The translations under genes were made by a program, and so were the position numbers. A DNA stretch of 64,000 bases. Source: Dimorphilus gyrociliatus. Lineage: Eukaryota; Annelida; Polychaeta; Dinophilidae. Of the stretch, positions 34,101 to 48,400 are shown in pieces. Under the pieces are notes generated by a model. The model saw only the letters and a list, made by a program, of their open reading frames with translations. It did no database searches and had not been told where the DNA came from. Within the stretch, counting starts at the first letter, position 1; each line of letters opens with the position of its first letter. The stretch spans positions 1 to 64,000 of the forward strand of contig CAJFCJ010000075.1 of NCBI GenBank assembly GCA_904063045.1, in the 5' to 3' direction.

Positions 34101-37100
34101 TATTGGCAAATGGCTGATTGAACATTTGTAAAAAATATTGAATTTCGTAAATTCCGTAAGACAATTGTCTTTCTCTTAAATTCAATGTTTTATTATTTGA
34201 CGTAAATTCTAAAGAATTGGTATCCATTTTGAAAATTTTCCATTCGTATAGTATTCTATTTGTTTTCATACAATCCCAACTTATGTTAACTGGTATTTCA
34301 ACTGGACTACTCTTTATAACCTTGAATGGTCTATTTTGAAAAGTATAGCCAATTGGTACAGACGCATTTGGACTATAACAATACCAATCTGCGACTGTTG
34401 TTGTAAAATTTCTCTCATCTTTAGTTATATGATTAAATCCTTTGACTTTAATATTATAATATCCTATCTCTTCGTATAGATAATCTATTACAATTGTTGT
34501 TTGATCATAGGCAATTTCAGTAAAGTTTATCGACTCGCCGAAAGCGTATTCCCGACAGATGTCGTTAACGCCAAATGCCATTTTCGTTGAATATTTATCA
34601 TCGCCAAAATCAAAGATAAAACACGAATTAGTTGCCATTCTGCCAATTTTTGCAATTACAGTTGTTACATTTGTTAATAGGACGCTTTCATTAGCCGTTA
34701 ATTGTTCTATTGTTACAGCGTCTAATATAATTTCTGACAAACTCTGTAGGTTTTTAACAGACAATAAATTACTACAAATTACATTTGTAGTTAAATTGCC
34801 AATTGAATTTCTTGAAAAATAATACTGATATACAAATGAAATTTTTGGTGGCCAATTTGAGATAAATTCATGAGTTGATTCGCCATTGCTAAATTCAAAT
34901 ATACAATAGATATCCTTAAGGATTTTCTGAGTAGATTCAGAATAGAGTTCGTAGGTAATAATTCCAGGTGTCCACAAAACGGAATTGTTTGCTTTTAGGC
35001 CAATATTTTCAATTCTATTCTGCACAACTATCTTAATTGTTTGCTCTTCTCTACTTGGATTATTTTCCCCAACTACAATTATTGAATAATTTCCAATTTG
35101 GTAAAATAATAGATTAACCAGTAATGGTTGATCGCTGGCGAATATTTTTGGATGATTTTCCAATAGAACTGATGATAAATGATGTATTTTATATATCACT
35201 GACGAACCAGCTTCAACAGTAATCTTTAAAGATACATTTTCCATTATTTCGTAAGCCGGTTTTGCGATTTTAACTGATAAATTCTTAATTTTCTCAAATA
35301 CCAATAAATTTAGTGAATTTTCAAATTTACTAATCAAATTCTTACATGATATTTTAACTGAAATATTTTTACCAACATCACTTTTTTCGTATTTGTGACT
35401 TTGAATGATTGACGGTTGTTTACTCACACGAAATTTATGAATTATATTTTCATTTGTTGGTTGAAAGATGCAAGAAACATTTGTTGGAGATTGTCTATGT
35501 TGATTAATTCTCATTGAAAAGTTTACTGGCTGTTCATCTAAACAACTAATGTTTGGCCCATTGATAGCAAGATCAAAAATAGGTACTTGAACAATGATTG
35601 TTGAAGGTAACGCTGTCGCTGTTAATTCATTAACGCTATTTCTTACTAAAACACTTGCATTGAAATTTCCAGCTTTCTCGTATTTGTGGATCCAATAGTT
35701 ACTCTTATAAACTGTATCTATCAGTTTACTATCAGACTGGCCATCTCCATAATCAACAACTGCTAGAATATTAACTCCAGTTGAGAGGGAAAGTGTAAAA
35801 TTCAACGATTCATTAACTTTGATGATATTGTTGTTGACTGAAAAATAAAGTCCAGTTATTTCCTCTTCGAGTGAAATGTTTTTTTGAACAGAATGATTAG
35901 AAACATTATTAGAGCAGTTTGCTACTAATGTTAAATGTCTCCTTTCCCTTTTATTAAACATTCTACTATATTCGTATAATACAGATGTTCCTTTTGTTAA
36001 ATCAACGTTACGAAGCAACGTTTCATTTCCATCTCCCATTTCCAATAAACACGATACATTTGTTGGTTTGAATCCATTTTCAATCGTCATCTCCACAATT
36101 GTTAAATTAACTTTTCTAGGCTTTTCATACCGAATTATTAAATCAATTTTCTTTATTTTATGTTGAATAATTACACTTTCAACAGTTTCACTCGAACAAT
36201 TGAAAAATTTATTTCTAGCCGTAGCCATTGCTTTATATTCACCAATCATCGAGTAGGAATAATACACATAAAACGGTTCTAGATTTGCCATTAATAGAAA
36301 ATTCTTCAAAATTTTAGTACTACCATCTCCGAAAGAAATTTCATATTCAACATCGCTTCCATTTTTTAACGTTAATTCTAAAGAGATATTTTCAAAGGAT
36401 GACCAATATCTATCCTGAAATTTCATATTTAAACCAATGACGTTCTGTTGCAGTTTAATTATCCGAGTACTCGTGATAATAGATATTGAATTGTTACAGG
36501 TTATTATTGCCTTTGATCTAAATTCATCGTTTAAATAGTTGTAATCAATAATTAACGGTTTAGACAAAGTAAGAATATCAGTTTTAGATATGATGAAATT
36601 TTCACCAGTTTCAACAATACACGTCATCAGTATACTCTTTGTTTCATTGTTTATTACATACTTGTAGTTTGCGTAGAAGAAAACTTGTACAGGAGGTTCA
36701 TTCGGAGTATATTCGGTGTATATAGAAACGTGGTTCTTTAATATCGGTTCCACAAGCTTGATTAACCAACAAATTTCAATTCCGGCCTCATTCCAAGCAG
36801 TTAAACTAACGTTATATATACCATACTCTGTGAAATTATACTGTATAATATTCTCAATTAATCCGAATGAATCTACGTGATCTGCTTTAAACCAATTCCA
36901 TGATATTGAATCTCCTCTGTCTGTAAAATTTACAATGTAATTTACATCACTTCCTTCACTCCATGTAACTGAAAATTGACTTATGGTTCCTTCCGTTAAA
37001 TTATTAGTGACAGTCCTAAGATTTAGATCTTTGATTGTTAGGCCTAAACAGTTTATATAGCTTTCAACATTCGTACAAGAAAGACTATTTTTAGAATGAA

Positions 37101-39274
37101 GGAGACTATAGGATGATCCATTTGCCGGTAGAACTTTGAAACATAAAAATTTGTATTTAGAGCAGAGACTTCTGGGAATTTTGAATGTGTTAATAAATTC
37201 CATTAAAATATAACAATTGATTGATAAATTTGTTTGAATAAGCGATGAATTAACAATACTTTTATAGTATTGTACTGAATCATTCATTTCCAAATTAATA
37301 TCAGTAAAAAACAATGTAATATTAAAATTATTCCTGTTGAATGGAACGTTTTCAACGCTAAATCTTTTATCGATATTCGTCCATTTTAAATATGTTTGTA
37401 AATGTTGAATATAACCCCTTACTATTGTTTGTCTGGGAATAGTAAGATTTGCCTCAATATCAACAGCTGAAATAGAAGATAAAAATCAACAGATTATTGA
37501 CTGCAGACAGACAGACTATACCTGGTGTACAATTTTTATAAGGTGTTAGGTCAATGCATAAAATATCATTAGTTCTGTTACTTTCCGTAAAAGATGATGA
37601 ATTTGACGAGATAATTCTAAAGCAAATGTACAAGTCACCTTCGCACTGTGACCTTGAAAAATAAGTTGAAATTTGAATTGTTAAATTTAAAGTATTTCCG
37701 ATTTTAATGCCATTTTGTTTTTGCTTTAATTCTAGTTCTACCATCTTCCAATTAGGATTTGTACTATTAATATCTTCTATTCTACTGGTTGAAACACTTT
37801 CAATATCATAATTAAAATATTCATCGAATAATTCTATGACGTCATGAAGATTTGAAGGTAAATTCAATAAAGTAATAGTAAAAGTATGATTTTGAATAAC
37901 GCTTCTATAAAACTGTTGTTGCCCATCAAGTAGAGTGATTTTCAATATTGATAAATCTAAATCTGGTTTGCAATTTACAAAATTTGAAAATATAGAACAA
38001 ATTTGATTGTTTGCCTTATCCCATTCCAGATATTTGCTGTAAGGCGATTCCAATACATTAATGCAGATATACGTCTTGTTGAAACATTGTAATTTCGGAA
38101 AGTTGAAGAAAACTGATAAAGATATAGTGGCTTCACCCCTTTTTGATGAATTTTTTTCCATCCTACTAAGTAATTCTTTGTTTAGTCCATGTTCCGAAAA
38201 TAAGCTTACGTTTTTCCTCCATTTTGCGGTTAGGTTACTACTAACTGAATCGGAAATATATATTGTAAAATCATAGTTGGTTATTGGTAAAGTTGATTCG
38301 ATGATTGGCCAACCAGCATTATTCACTAATAGGGCTGTTAAATTTACGATACTCTCTTCCTCCCTGATAAACTCACCCTCAAAGTTAACCTCCTTCAAAA
38401 GAATGTCTGTAGCTATTATTTAAAAAAAGAAGCGTAATGTTAATAAAAATTCAAAAAGCCTAAAAGGTATAAACAGTTTAGAAAGCCTACCTCGATAACA
38501 ATTGTTATCTTTGCGAATAGTGTAGGCGGAACATTGACATGAATAAGGTAAATAATCCAAATCATAGGGTTCTTTTTCCGGAATACAAACTGTATTTTGT
38601 TCAAAACAGTTTGAATCCGAATCGCAATTTTCGCCAAAAGCCTTTTCCATTTCTGTTAGAATGAAACAAAAAAAAGAGAAAATGATTAAAATAAATCAAT
38701 TTTATTCAATAAGAAGAAAAAAGACTTTTTACTTTTTGTTTTTGTGTTAATTTCAACTTCGCATAACGTTAATCTAAGATTTTCACCTACCATCCAGATA
38801 CCTAGATATGAACCTTTAATAGATTCATCGTCGCAGTCAATTGTCTGCTTTACACCAGCTCCAATAGCTCCAGTGTAATGTTTGCATAATCTAAATACTG
38901 AAGTATCAAAATGACTTTCATCAAACGTCTCCGAGAGACCTATTGTAAAGTTGGATAATTCGGAAGCTATTGTTTTCGAAAGATAAAGAATGCTTAACAA
39001 GATTTTTACCATTTGATTATAAAAAAAAAAAACAATTATACAGTGTTTGTTTGTTTTACTCACAGCAACAATCTTTCCTATTCGCAACTGTTATTCCTGT
39101 GACATTAAAAACTTTTTGTAAATTGACAACCCACCAAGGATTGGTTGTAAATTCCCCCATTGCGCAATAGCCTAGTGTAGCATCACTAAGTGATATGCCA
39201 TCAATTGCCAGATTAGCTTTATTGTCCCCTTTAGTTGTCTTTTGAAAAGCTATTTTACCAAGAGCAACATTATC
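28124..39274 (-). CDS. Polycystin-1-like receptor-channel (PKD/REJ/GPS/PLAT/PKD-channel)
   Basis: Domains in order: fucolectin-like (NVALGKIAFQ...WWVVNLQ; to ~38740); small cysteine-rich EB/EGF-like domain (38636-38488); three CARDB-like repeats (~38390-37020), each ending LCI/FCF...C...C; about eight PKD repeats (37000-34400; FGDGS, MGDGN, DYGDGQ, DFGDD); REJ (34400-32300; CNCQPRTGFASITNF...C.GW); degenerate GPS (~31320-31170); TM1; PLAT (~30970-30590, EYEVHVYTGNQRKGGT); further TMs; polycystin extracellular loop (RLFQKRV...C) and channel TMs with a pore-like stretch IFGHLDFEIL; C-terminal coiled coil (LNNRIDRLEEF). Introns are short; that at 29907-29975 is GC-AG. The 28282-28340 intron joins the coiled-coil exon in phase 1. 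Polycystin-1 proteins pair with PKD2-type channels in sensory or fertilisation membranes. No start exon of its own was found; see the upstream ectodomain. Confidence 0.88.
32302..32331. repeat. GAA microsatellite in polycystin intron
   Basis: About ten GAA units lie inside a short intron between REJ-region exons, next to the acceptor TTTTTTGTTTAG. Confidence 0.85.
33592..33614. repeat. AAC repeat in polycystin intron
   Basis: Seven or eight AAC units fill much of the 57-bp intron that splits the REJ module. The flanking exons join as AG|A (phase 2). Confidence 0.8.
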
Positions 39275-39422
39275 TAAAAGTGGAAAAACAGTTTGTTGTT
39301 TGTATATGAATAATACATGGAAATCGATTTAAGAGAAAGCTCTCATAGTCCTAGGCGTAAGATCTACGCCTAAAAACAAGGAACTACTTTCTCTATCAAT
39401 CAATTTCATTGAGTTAACTAAC

Positions 39423-42400
39423 ATTTATGCCGTGGCTTAATTTTAAAAATATACTTTTCAACTTGAAATTGGTATTTATCATTTAAATCAGTCATATCAA
39501 TTGACCAATTAGAAATGAGGCCTAGCAGATTCGATGTAGAACAAGAATTATTTGGAAACCACCAACCACTATTTGTATTTTGTGCGCAAGATAATTCATT
39601 GTCACTGTCGATTGTGTAAAAATTGGCAGTATTTAAAAAGTCGGCTGATTGAGCACTGCCACTTAAGAATTTTGATATGGTTCTTGAATATAATTTACTT
39701 TCTGATTCAATAAGAATTCCTTGGAATTCATTGTGCACGTGACTGCCATCTTTCGACCACATATCAATTCTTCCATTATACTCTCTAAAATTTGTTAAAT
39801 AGCTCGCTAATTGGTTGCCAGCCCAGAATTCTTTGTCATCTTCATATCCATTCTTATAATCAGACCAAGATTTTGGCAATAAACCATCCATTGATAGCTT
39901 TTGTCCAAGAATTGTCCAATCTCCAAAACATTTTAATTTAGCACTCTTATCGGCTCCTCTAACATAAAAGTTAGACGACGATTGCAGCGATAGACAATCT
40001 GCAATAAATTCAACGCAACCATACAATTCAATTTGCATAGCGAAATATAAATTCTTATCAAGAAGATTGAATTTAAGAAAACGGGTTATTAGATTAGTTT
40101 TAAATGTATAAAATCTTGCGTAATAGTGATTGAACAACCCTTGAAAAACACGATTATTACTGATATCCCAAGAAATATTCTTCCAGTCTACATTGTTTAA
40201 AGATGATTCTATTGTGAAATTTTTAACATATCCGGGTTCATTCAATTTTCCTGTTCCTTGTAATACGAACGAAGAGATTGTCAATGATTGATCGAAATAG
40301 AAGAGGATCCACGGATTTAAATCTTCATTGCTAGATCTCCAAAAACCTTCCGGGCCTTTTCGAACGTGCAGCGGTAGTTTAGTTTTATCCGTTGATGAGT
40401 CGTATTCTGAAGAGACGTTCCATTTTATTCCCAAAACCTTTTCTTCAATAAGCCTTTGAAAGCATTTACCTAATTCACGAGAAAAAGGAAGGATCAGGTC
40501 ACGAAAGATGATTGAATGAATGAACAAACAAACCAGGATAAACAGTTTCAAAGTATAGTTTATCTTTATCGTCAACGTCTCTTTTGAGGTAAGCGTTTTT
40601 TGAGTAGGTATTTGACGAATAAAGTATACAATCCTTTGTATTTGTATCAAAAGCAAATGAAATACAAATAAATCTGATCTCTTCATTACACGCCATTAAA
40701 CAGTCAAATCTGGTATTAAAGTCACTTTTATAAACCATTTTACTGCTAGTTGCATTTAATGAAGCTGCATCAACAACTGTCCACAACTGTCCAATTTTTT
40801 CATTAACTGGTACTGCAAAAATTTTCCTTTTCTTATTAATAAGACCAATGGCAAAAAATTTGTTTACATATTGCCTCTTTTTCACAAGATATTAAAATAT
40901 TGTCTAAATTACAAGATAGCTTTATCCAGAAACCAGACAATATGTCAAAACCTCCACAACTACCGGATCCTTTTGATGTGTGCCATCGAATTATCTCGTC
41001 CGTTGGTAGAGTACTTCCATCAGGCCAGGTATATTTACCAGTTTTATATGTTAATCCCATACGTGTTTTTTGCGAATTTCTAATTTTAAACAATTTACTC
41101 GCTTTTTTGTGCAGTGACAGATAAAAACAAACAGTTAAAAAAAAGGACTCACTTTGAAAAGAAACCTTGAAGGAATACATTTAGAATTTCATCATATTTC
41201 GGTGAAATTAGGTTCCCTTCACCAAGCCATGGTATACCTTTACACTGCTCAATTGAATTGGCATACGTGGCTGGTGTAGAAAATGAATGAGAGATGCATT
41301 TTCTACCAAAAACAAAATATCCAGGCGGACATTCTAAGAATGGTTAATTAATTCAATTAGATTAAATACTAATATTTAGTGTATAGACTGTTCTATACCT
41401 GAGTACTTTTTACAATGAATAGATATTTTCCAGCAAACGAAACTTTCACTTTGAATAAAGAGCGCAACGTGTACAGCCATTATGGGAATGGATAATAAAA
41501 CTTGGTGTAATGACTAGAGATTGAGAGAATATTTCAAATTTAACATTCAACATTCAACAGACAACAACAAAACACCTTACATTCGACTGTAAATGATCAA
41601 TGCCATTTGTATAGTTATACCAGTCAACAGAGTTGATTGAGTACTGAATTGTTAATTTCATAAGTTGGGTTGCATTGGAAACTATTGAAAATCCAGTTAC
41701 TGTGTAAACCGTTTTAAAATTTAGACTTATTTTAATTGGTTGTTGTTGTTGGGTAAAATGTTTAGGGCATGCTAAATTAGCATTTTCATTAATCAATAAA
41801 CTTCCCCAATATATTGAATTTCCTTGAACAGAATCTTCTTGGATAAGGATTCTTTCTAATTCATTTGATGGATTCTTTACTGGATCTTGTTCTGTATACA
41901 AAACTGCAGAAATAAGACGCTATTCTTAACAAAATCTACTCGTCATATTTACGTTTAATGCAGCCAATAATTTCCAAGCGTAAAGCTTTCTTCCCTAGCC
42001 ATTGTTTTGGTGTGAACCTCATAAATCTTGATTCTATTGTATTGTTAAAAAGTAACAAGTACTTCATATTTCTCGTCAAAGTAGGATTACTTCTAAGATA
42101 AAGTGTCTAATTGTGAAATGGACTAGATAAGACAGTTAAGATTATTAGTAAAGTGTCCTATTTACTTTACGATTTAGAGGCTCCTCATACATTTTCCATC
42201 CATGAATTCTATATAATGAGTACTCGACCGAAAAGTCGTAAATATAATACTTTTGATTTTTACAGGATTGGGAAATAAAACCTGTAACAAGGTATACATG
42301 ACCTAAATCTATTTGTATATAGTCATTTGGTGGTGGCGAATTGGTAATCCAACAGTTTACGCTATCCAGTTTAATATTATATATATAGTAGGGCTTGGTA

Positions 42401-45400
42401 TAAGATGGAGAAGTTATTTGCGAAGCATGCATTTGGTTTGTGTTGCCAATACCCAGTGGATGGTTGCATTTAGGAGTAAAAATTGGAATTTCATCTTCAT
42501 TTAAATATCTTCCATACAGTTGAAGAATAAGAGAAGCATAGTTATTTTTACTAGTTGGATTGAATCTTAACGACTCACAAACAATGTTTGGAGCGAATTC
42601 TATATGATTATAATAATCTGAGCTTTCTTGTATAAAATAATTCTGTTAAAGTAGTATTTTCCATAAAAATCATGAATGTTTTCTTAAATGATCTATTTAA
42701 AGCCTTACAATTATATCACCGTCCTTATCCCTTATGGCTAACCATTGGTCATATGAAGATCTTTTGTAAAAAATCTGCGCTGTCTTTGTATATTGATTAA
42801 AAGAATATCTGCCGGATGTAGTAAAGGCAGTTAATCTTACTAATCTGTTAAAATTCACTTCCAAATAGCATTCGGTGCTCAACGCTAGCGAGCACACTGC
42901 TGGTACGTTAGAAGTGCGACTACTTCCCACCAAGTAATTGACGTGTATGTGATTATACGCTCCGTAAATGTTGACTGTTACATTAAATTCTTGTTCACTT
43001 TCGTCATTTCCTTCCGGCATTAATCTAGAACTTTTATCATCAAAGCAAAACTGCTCTAAAAAATTAGTGTTTACTTTATAACTAAATTTCGTTATGTCAT
43101 ATTTTAACATGGAACTCGATATATTATATAATTGGCATTTTACCCGTTTATCCAATCTGTACGCGAATATTTTGTCATTACTTGCAAACTATTCATTTTT
43201 TTTATAATAATACATACACAAAATGCCATCCAACTGAAATACACCAGCTACGGGAGAGACAATAGTCCAAGCAAGTTCTCAGATAGGTATGATCTATATA
43301 CGCTTTAGGACTAACCAATGGATTATAATTTGGCTTTAGACTATATATAGGCTGACATTTTTCCTCAGCAGTATAATCTCTCTCATCGTCTGGTACTGTT
43401 GTTTTTAAAGAATGAAAAATTGTTTATTGAATGTATTAATTATTAGAAATGATGAATAATTGTATACAATTTGGTAAAGTTTCGCACATTGCATATGCCA
43501 AATCATTGCAAGTGCTTCTATCAAAGAAATCTCTAGCGATAATACAAGGCCAAGTGTAGACAGGAACATAATTTGAAGCTCTTGTTAAATAGTTTGTAAC
43601 TTTTGTTCCATCCAGCCAAACAAATTTATCCAGCGTTGTTTGCTTAGCACCTATATAGATACCGTACATCTTCTTACTAATGAAAATATAAGCAATTGCT
43701 CATTAATCATATAGTTAAACATGTAAATTTTGAATTTTTGTACTTCAAAACGAAATGTCTTTTAACAAAGTCTATCTCTATTGTAGTTTTTGGCATTACC
43801 AAATTGCCTTCACCTTTCCAACTAAATCCATTCTGACAGAATTTACGACACGCCTCAAACGTTCCTTGTACATCGGAAGTTGTATAACATTTATTCAAAT
43901 TTCTTACCGAACCTGGTGGACAAACTGGCGCTTTTTCACCAAAAAATTCAAATCTCATACATTCTTCGTGTCTTTTATTAAAGTTTAGGCGGATGAAGCG
44001 AAACCTCAAAGCAGGCGACGAGAAAATAACAGTTCTATTCATTTCGTACTCACACGTTATTTCCTATTCAAAAACACATACAAAAGAAATATATTATCTA
44101 ATAAGATAGCGGTGACTGTTGAAAACGGCCATTTTGGAGCTATTTTGGTTTGGTAATGAATGAAGGAATGATGGGTTTAGGATCAATATTTAAGCAATTG
44201 ATTTGTAATCAGGTAGGTTCAAACAAATGGGTTAGCAACGATGGAGAAGTTAAAACAGGGTCCAGGGATATGTTAGGGTTATGGTAAAACCACAAAACTG
44301 TGGCCGTTATTCAACATTCATCCAAAGATGCCATTATTAAAAATTCACCTCTTCAATTCTATTCATATTTGTTTTATTGTACTGAGCTCCATATATTAAA
44401 GTATCATTGCAGTTATCCCATTGTAAGCTTTCTTTATAATATATGAAAATCCTTTCTATATAGTATATCACACCAAAGTCAACAAACCACCAAGCACCCG
44501 TGTCACTGTCGCTCATACACCAAAAGGTATCTTTAGTATTGAGTGCCATTTTAGGAGAAGTAGCCAAACTTTTGTAGGATGATGCAATAATGATCTTAGG
44601 GAATTTATCAGTTGTATTCAATTTTGGATGTTTAGCTGGATAACCATACAACTCCATAGTAATACTACTAACTATATGATACTCTCCAGTATAAGTGAAT
44701 CTTATATAACGAGCGATAATTGGCTGATGAAATACCAATTGAAAAAGTTGGTTTGAATGATGAACAGTATATTTTTTTATTTCTCCATTGTTTGTTGTAT
44801 GATCGTACCATTCAACCAGATCATTTGTATACATCACTCCAAAGCTTTTCAAATAGCCGTTTCCATTACACTGACCACTTGATATAACTTTTACAATATG
44901 ATGTTGAATTCCCAGATCAAATTGCCACTTTCCCGATGAAATATAATATCCAAAAGTTTGAAAAACAGGTATACAACCCAACCGAATTTCGTGAATTCCG
45001 TAATCTAAGTTGAACAGTTTTTCGGATAACATTTGAGAATGTAATATATAAAGATTTGTTAAACCGAGCGGTTTTGTGAATTTATCAACATCAATACCAC
45101 TGCTGTAGTTGAAACCAAATATTTCAAGCCTTAACGCCAATCTTCCTTGATAAATTCCAGGATAAAATACAGCGTATTGAGCAATCAGGTAGGGATTGAA
45201 TGCATTTTGAACGACAGATTTATGGTTAATATTTCCAAAAAATTTCTGAAAAGATTATTGTTTATAATCCTATACCAGTTTATGTTGAAATATCAAAAAA
45301 ATAAAATTACCCGACGTTCTCCCTTAGACGTTTTTACAATATTTACAATATCTGTTCTATTACTGACGTCCAAATAGAAATATTTTATCCACGTATTATC

Positions 45401-48400
45401 CCTACCACCAGCGCCCTCTATATTAATTCTTGTCATTCTAACTATTCTTCCAAAATTGAACTTATTTTTAAAAATATAATGAATGTTAGGCATTAAATTA
45501 GTAAACGTTTTAGAAACTAACTTTTATATATGAATTTACGGATGATAGACGAAAGTGGCCGCCATTCATTGGGTTAGATAAACCGTAGAATTGTCTATCA
45601 ACCATCCGCAATTGAGATACTCCATACTTGGTTGGATATAGTACTACATCAGTTTCAATGTTGCCATCCGAAATTCCAGTTGGACCATTAATTAAAGCTT
45701 CCTCTTTTTCATCACCCTCAACTATAGAATACATTTCCCAAGTGTCCCAATGGCTAGTATCGTATATCGGTTCAGAATTTGTATCGGAAGTGGTAGTACC
45801 ATTGTACAAATAGCATTTTCTATCAGTATTCTTAAGCTTAAAACTGAAACCTTTACACTTAAAGCTTGTTTGATGTTGACACAGGTACGAGCAACCCTCA
45901 ACCTGAGCAGTTTCATAGGTTTGCGCCAAATGAGCAGAATTTAATCGAGCATTGTGAAGAAAGAACCACTTGATGATTGGGGCATCGATTTTCCCTTTTA
46001 GAAGAAAAAGAAACGGCAATTTCAATTTAATAATAAAAAATGATACGGATAATATAAAATTGAATTAAAACTAACTATTAGCCTTCATTTCGCATATATA
46101 ATGACTATAAACAGAACAATCTACGTTATGCCAGCCTTGATTTGAAGAAAATGCGCAATATTGTGAAGGAATGTCAGGCTCCCCGGTCATGTAATCACGA
46201 TCGAAATTTGTAAAATTATGCCGAGCGTCATTAGTCCACTGCCAATTAACGTTTGAATTTAGCTTCTTCATTCGACTAGTTTGCGCAATGGAATCATTTC
46301 TTATCAATCCAATAAATATTCTAGATGTTAATCTAAAGATTATAAAATAGTGCTCAAAACGTAAAATTCTGATTTATCAAAAAAAAGAGACTGGCAAACC
46401 TTCTCATTAAATATACGGCAAGTGAATCTTCTTCTATTGAGGAAATTTCAATGACGTATGCTTCACTAGACCAGACAACATTCCTACAAATACTCCTTAT
46501 CAAGTTAGTATCATCATTCGAACTACCGTAGATTGAACCAGGAAAGTATTGATAGCATGATTCACCGTATTCTATTGTATTTGGTGGACAAGCTTCAGCT
46601 TCGCATGCATTAACAAAGTACTCAACGCACGGGATAACGAAATTACTAGCTAAACTCCAGAAGTTTAATTGTAATTTAGTTGCCGAATGAAGATTTAGTA
46701 ATGTTATATTAAAGGTTTTATCATCGTCTAATCGGTTAATTGTATATTTATCCAATGGTCTCCAAACGTTATTGCCCCTAGACCAGTCTATGCTCCATTC
46801 TGGAATTGGTGTATTTGAAAATTGAATTTGAACAGCTGTTAAATGATATAATAAATGAAATTCAATGACGATTGTAGATTCCACTCTTTTATAAGTTGAA
46901 TTTGACGTTTTATTGTAAATATTTGTCGTTTTCTGTTGCATAGGACAAGTTGCCGTTGTTGTTGCATTGTTTTCAAGGTCAAGTCTTGGACAAACGGCTA
47001 TGAAAGTGAAATTTAACTCATTTTTGAAACAGCAACTTTTTAACTCTTACCATCTAATTTCCCATAAAATTCAAATAACGCACATCCAGAGCCGATGACG
47101 CTATCTGAGTAAATACGAACATATCTAGCTCTTATAGGCTCGTCCAATCTTACTTGAATTGGGGTGAGCGTTTGCCATTCGATTGATCCAGAAAACTGTA
47201 AGACTTCTCCATTGCTATTTTTGACCTTTTCCAACATGTCTTCAATATGGTAGGCTACAGCCAGAGAGAATTTTTTAAGATAACCTGCGGAAGTTGCGGA
47301 CGGAGCTACACTCAACCCATAGAATTGAATGGGCAATGACCATGTTACATCGAACCAATCGTCACTCTTGACTGGGATAAAACACTGTTTCTGGAAAGGA
47401 TAATCACTGGCACGGCCTCTCAATCTTGCTAGAAAAGGGGCATAGTGATAAGTAGTACTAGTCGTAATATGTTTTGCGCTTATTTGCATATCATCTATAA
47501 GACCCGACTCCATTCCCAATGCAACTCCTTCCAGATCTGTATGAGAAAAATGAATAGAAGCATTTTTAACGGATTAATGCCAATCCAAACCTCTAACTGA
47601 AATGTTTTCATCCAGCTGACAACCCCGAACTGATAAACGGAAATCCGGTGTCAAGTGCCAACTTTTGGGATTAATGCGAAAACAACGTAAAACAATTGGC
47701 AATTTGAAGAGAATAACCCTAGCCAGAGACCAGAATTTATGACCAATCATTTCCTTCAAATGATGTAAAATTAACGACAATTTAAATTTATTACACAGAA
47801 GAAAAAAAACTTACAATAATTTCTTTTGTTTCTTTTCTATTGTACCAAGAAAAATCTAAACAATTCAAACTATGCAAAAAGTAATGATTCTCTATTGTAT
47901 GTTTGCCGTGTCTCTCTCCACCTAGAATATGATATCCAGTTATATTGTAAAGATTTATGAGATCTACTTGAAGCCATTGGAATAGGTTTATGTTTTGTGG
48001 TCTAAAACATCCCAGAAAGTTGTCTTGTTTGAAACTTTCAACTTTGGCTTGTTGAGGTTGAGACTGATCCAAAACATTTACAGTAGATGCTGTAAAACTC
48101 GATTCAGGAAGATTATCTATAACAGTACTTTCCTTCATACAAAATGGCGCCGTATTGCCTTCGCATTCCCATTGATAAATGTTAAATGTTGAATCAAAGA
48201 TTAATTTATCAAAATCCTCAGCAAAAACTTTTGTCGAATGTATAAAACATTGTTTGGTAATAATATTCCACGAAATACTAGAACAATTGCCGAGTTTACC
48301 AGAAAAGCAGTCCTAATAGGGTTCAAGAAAGAAGGAATATAATATTAGCAAGTTCAATATCAAAATGAATATATTATACTTGAAGACAAATCTCTAATGG

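Noticed and set aside
39418-39420. Stop codon after the fibrinogen-like domain as a certain gene end
   Set aside because: A usable donor three codons earlier joins in phase to the next domain, and no start exon was found for a second gene. I kept the two parts as separate entries but did not treat the stop as proof.
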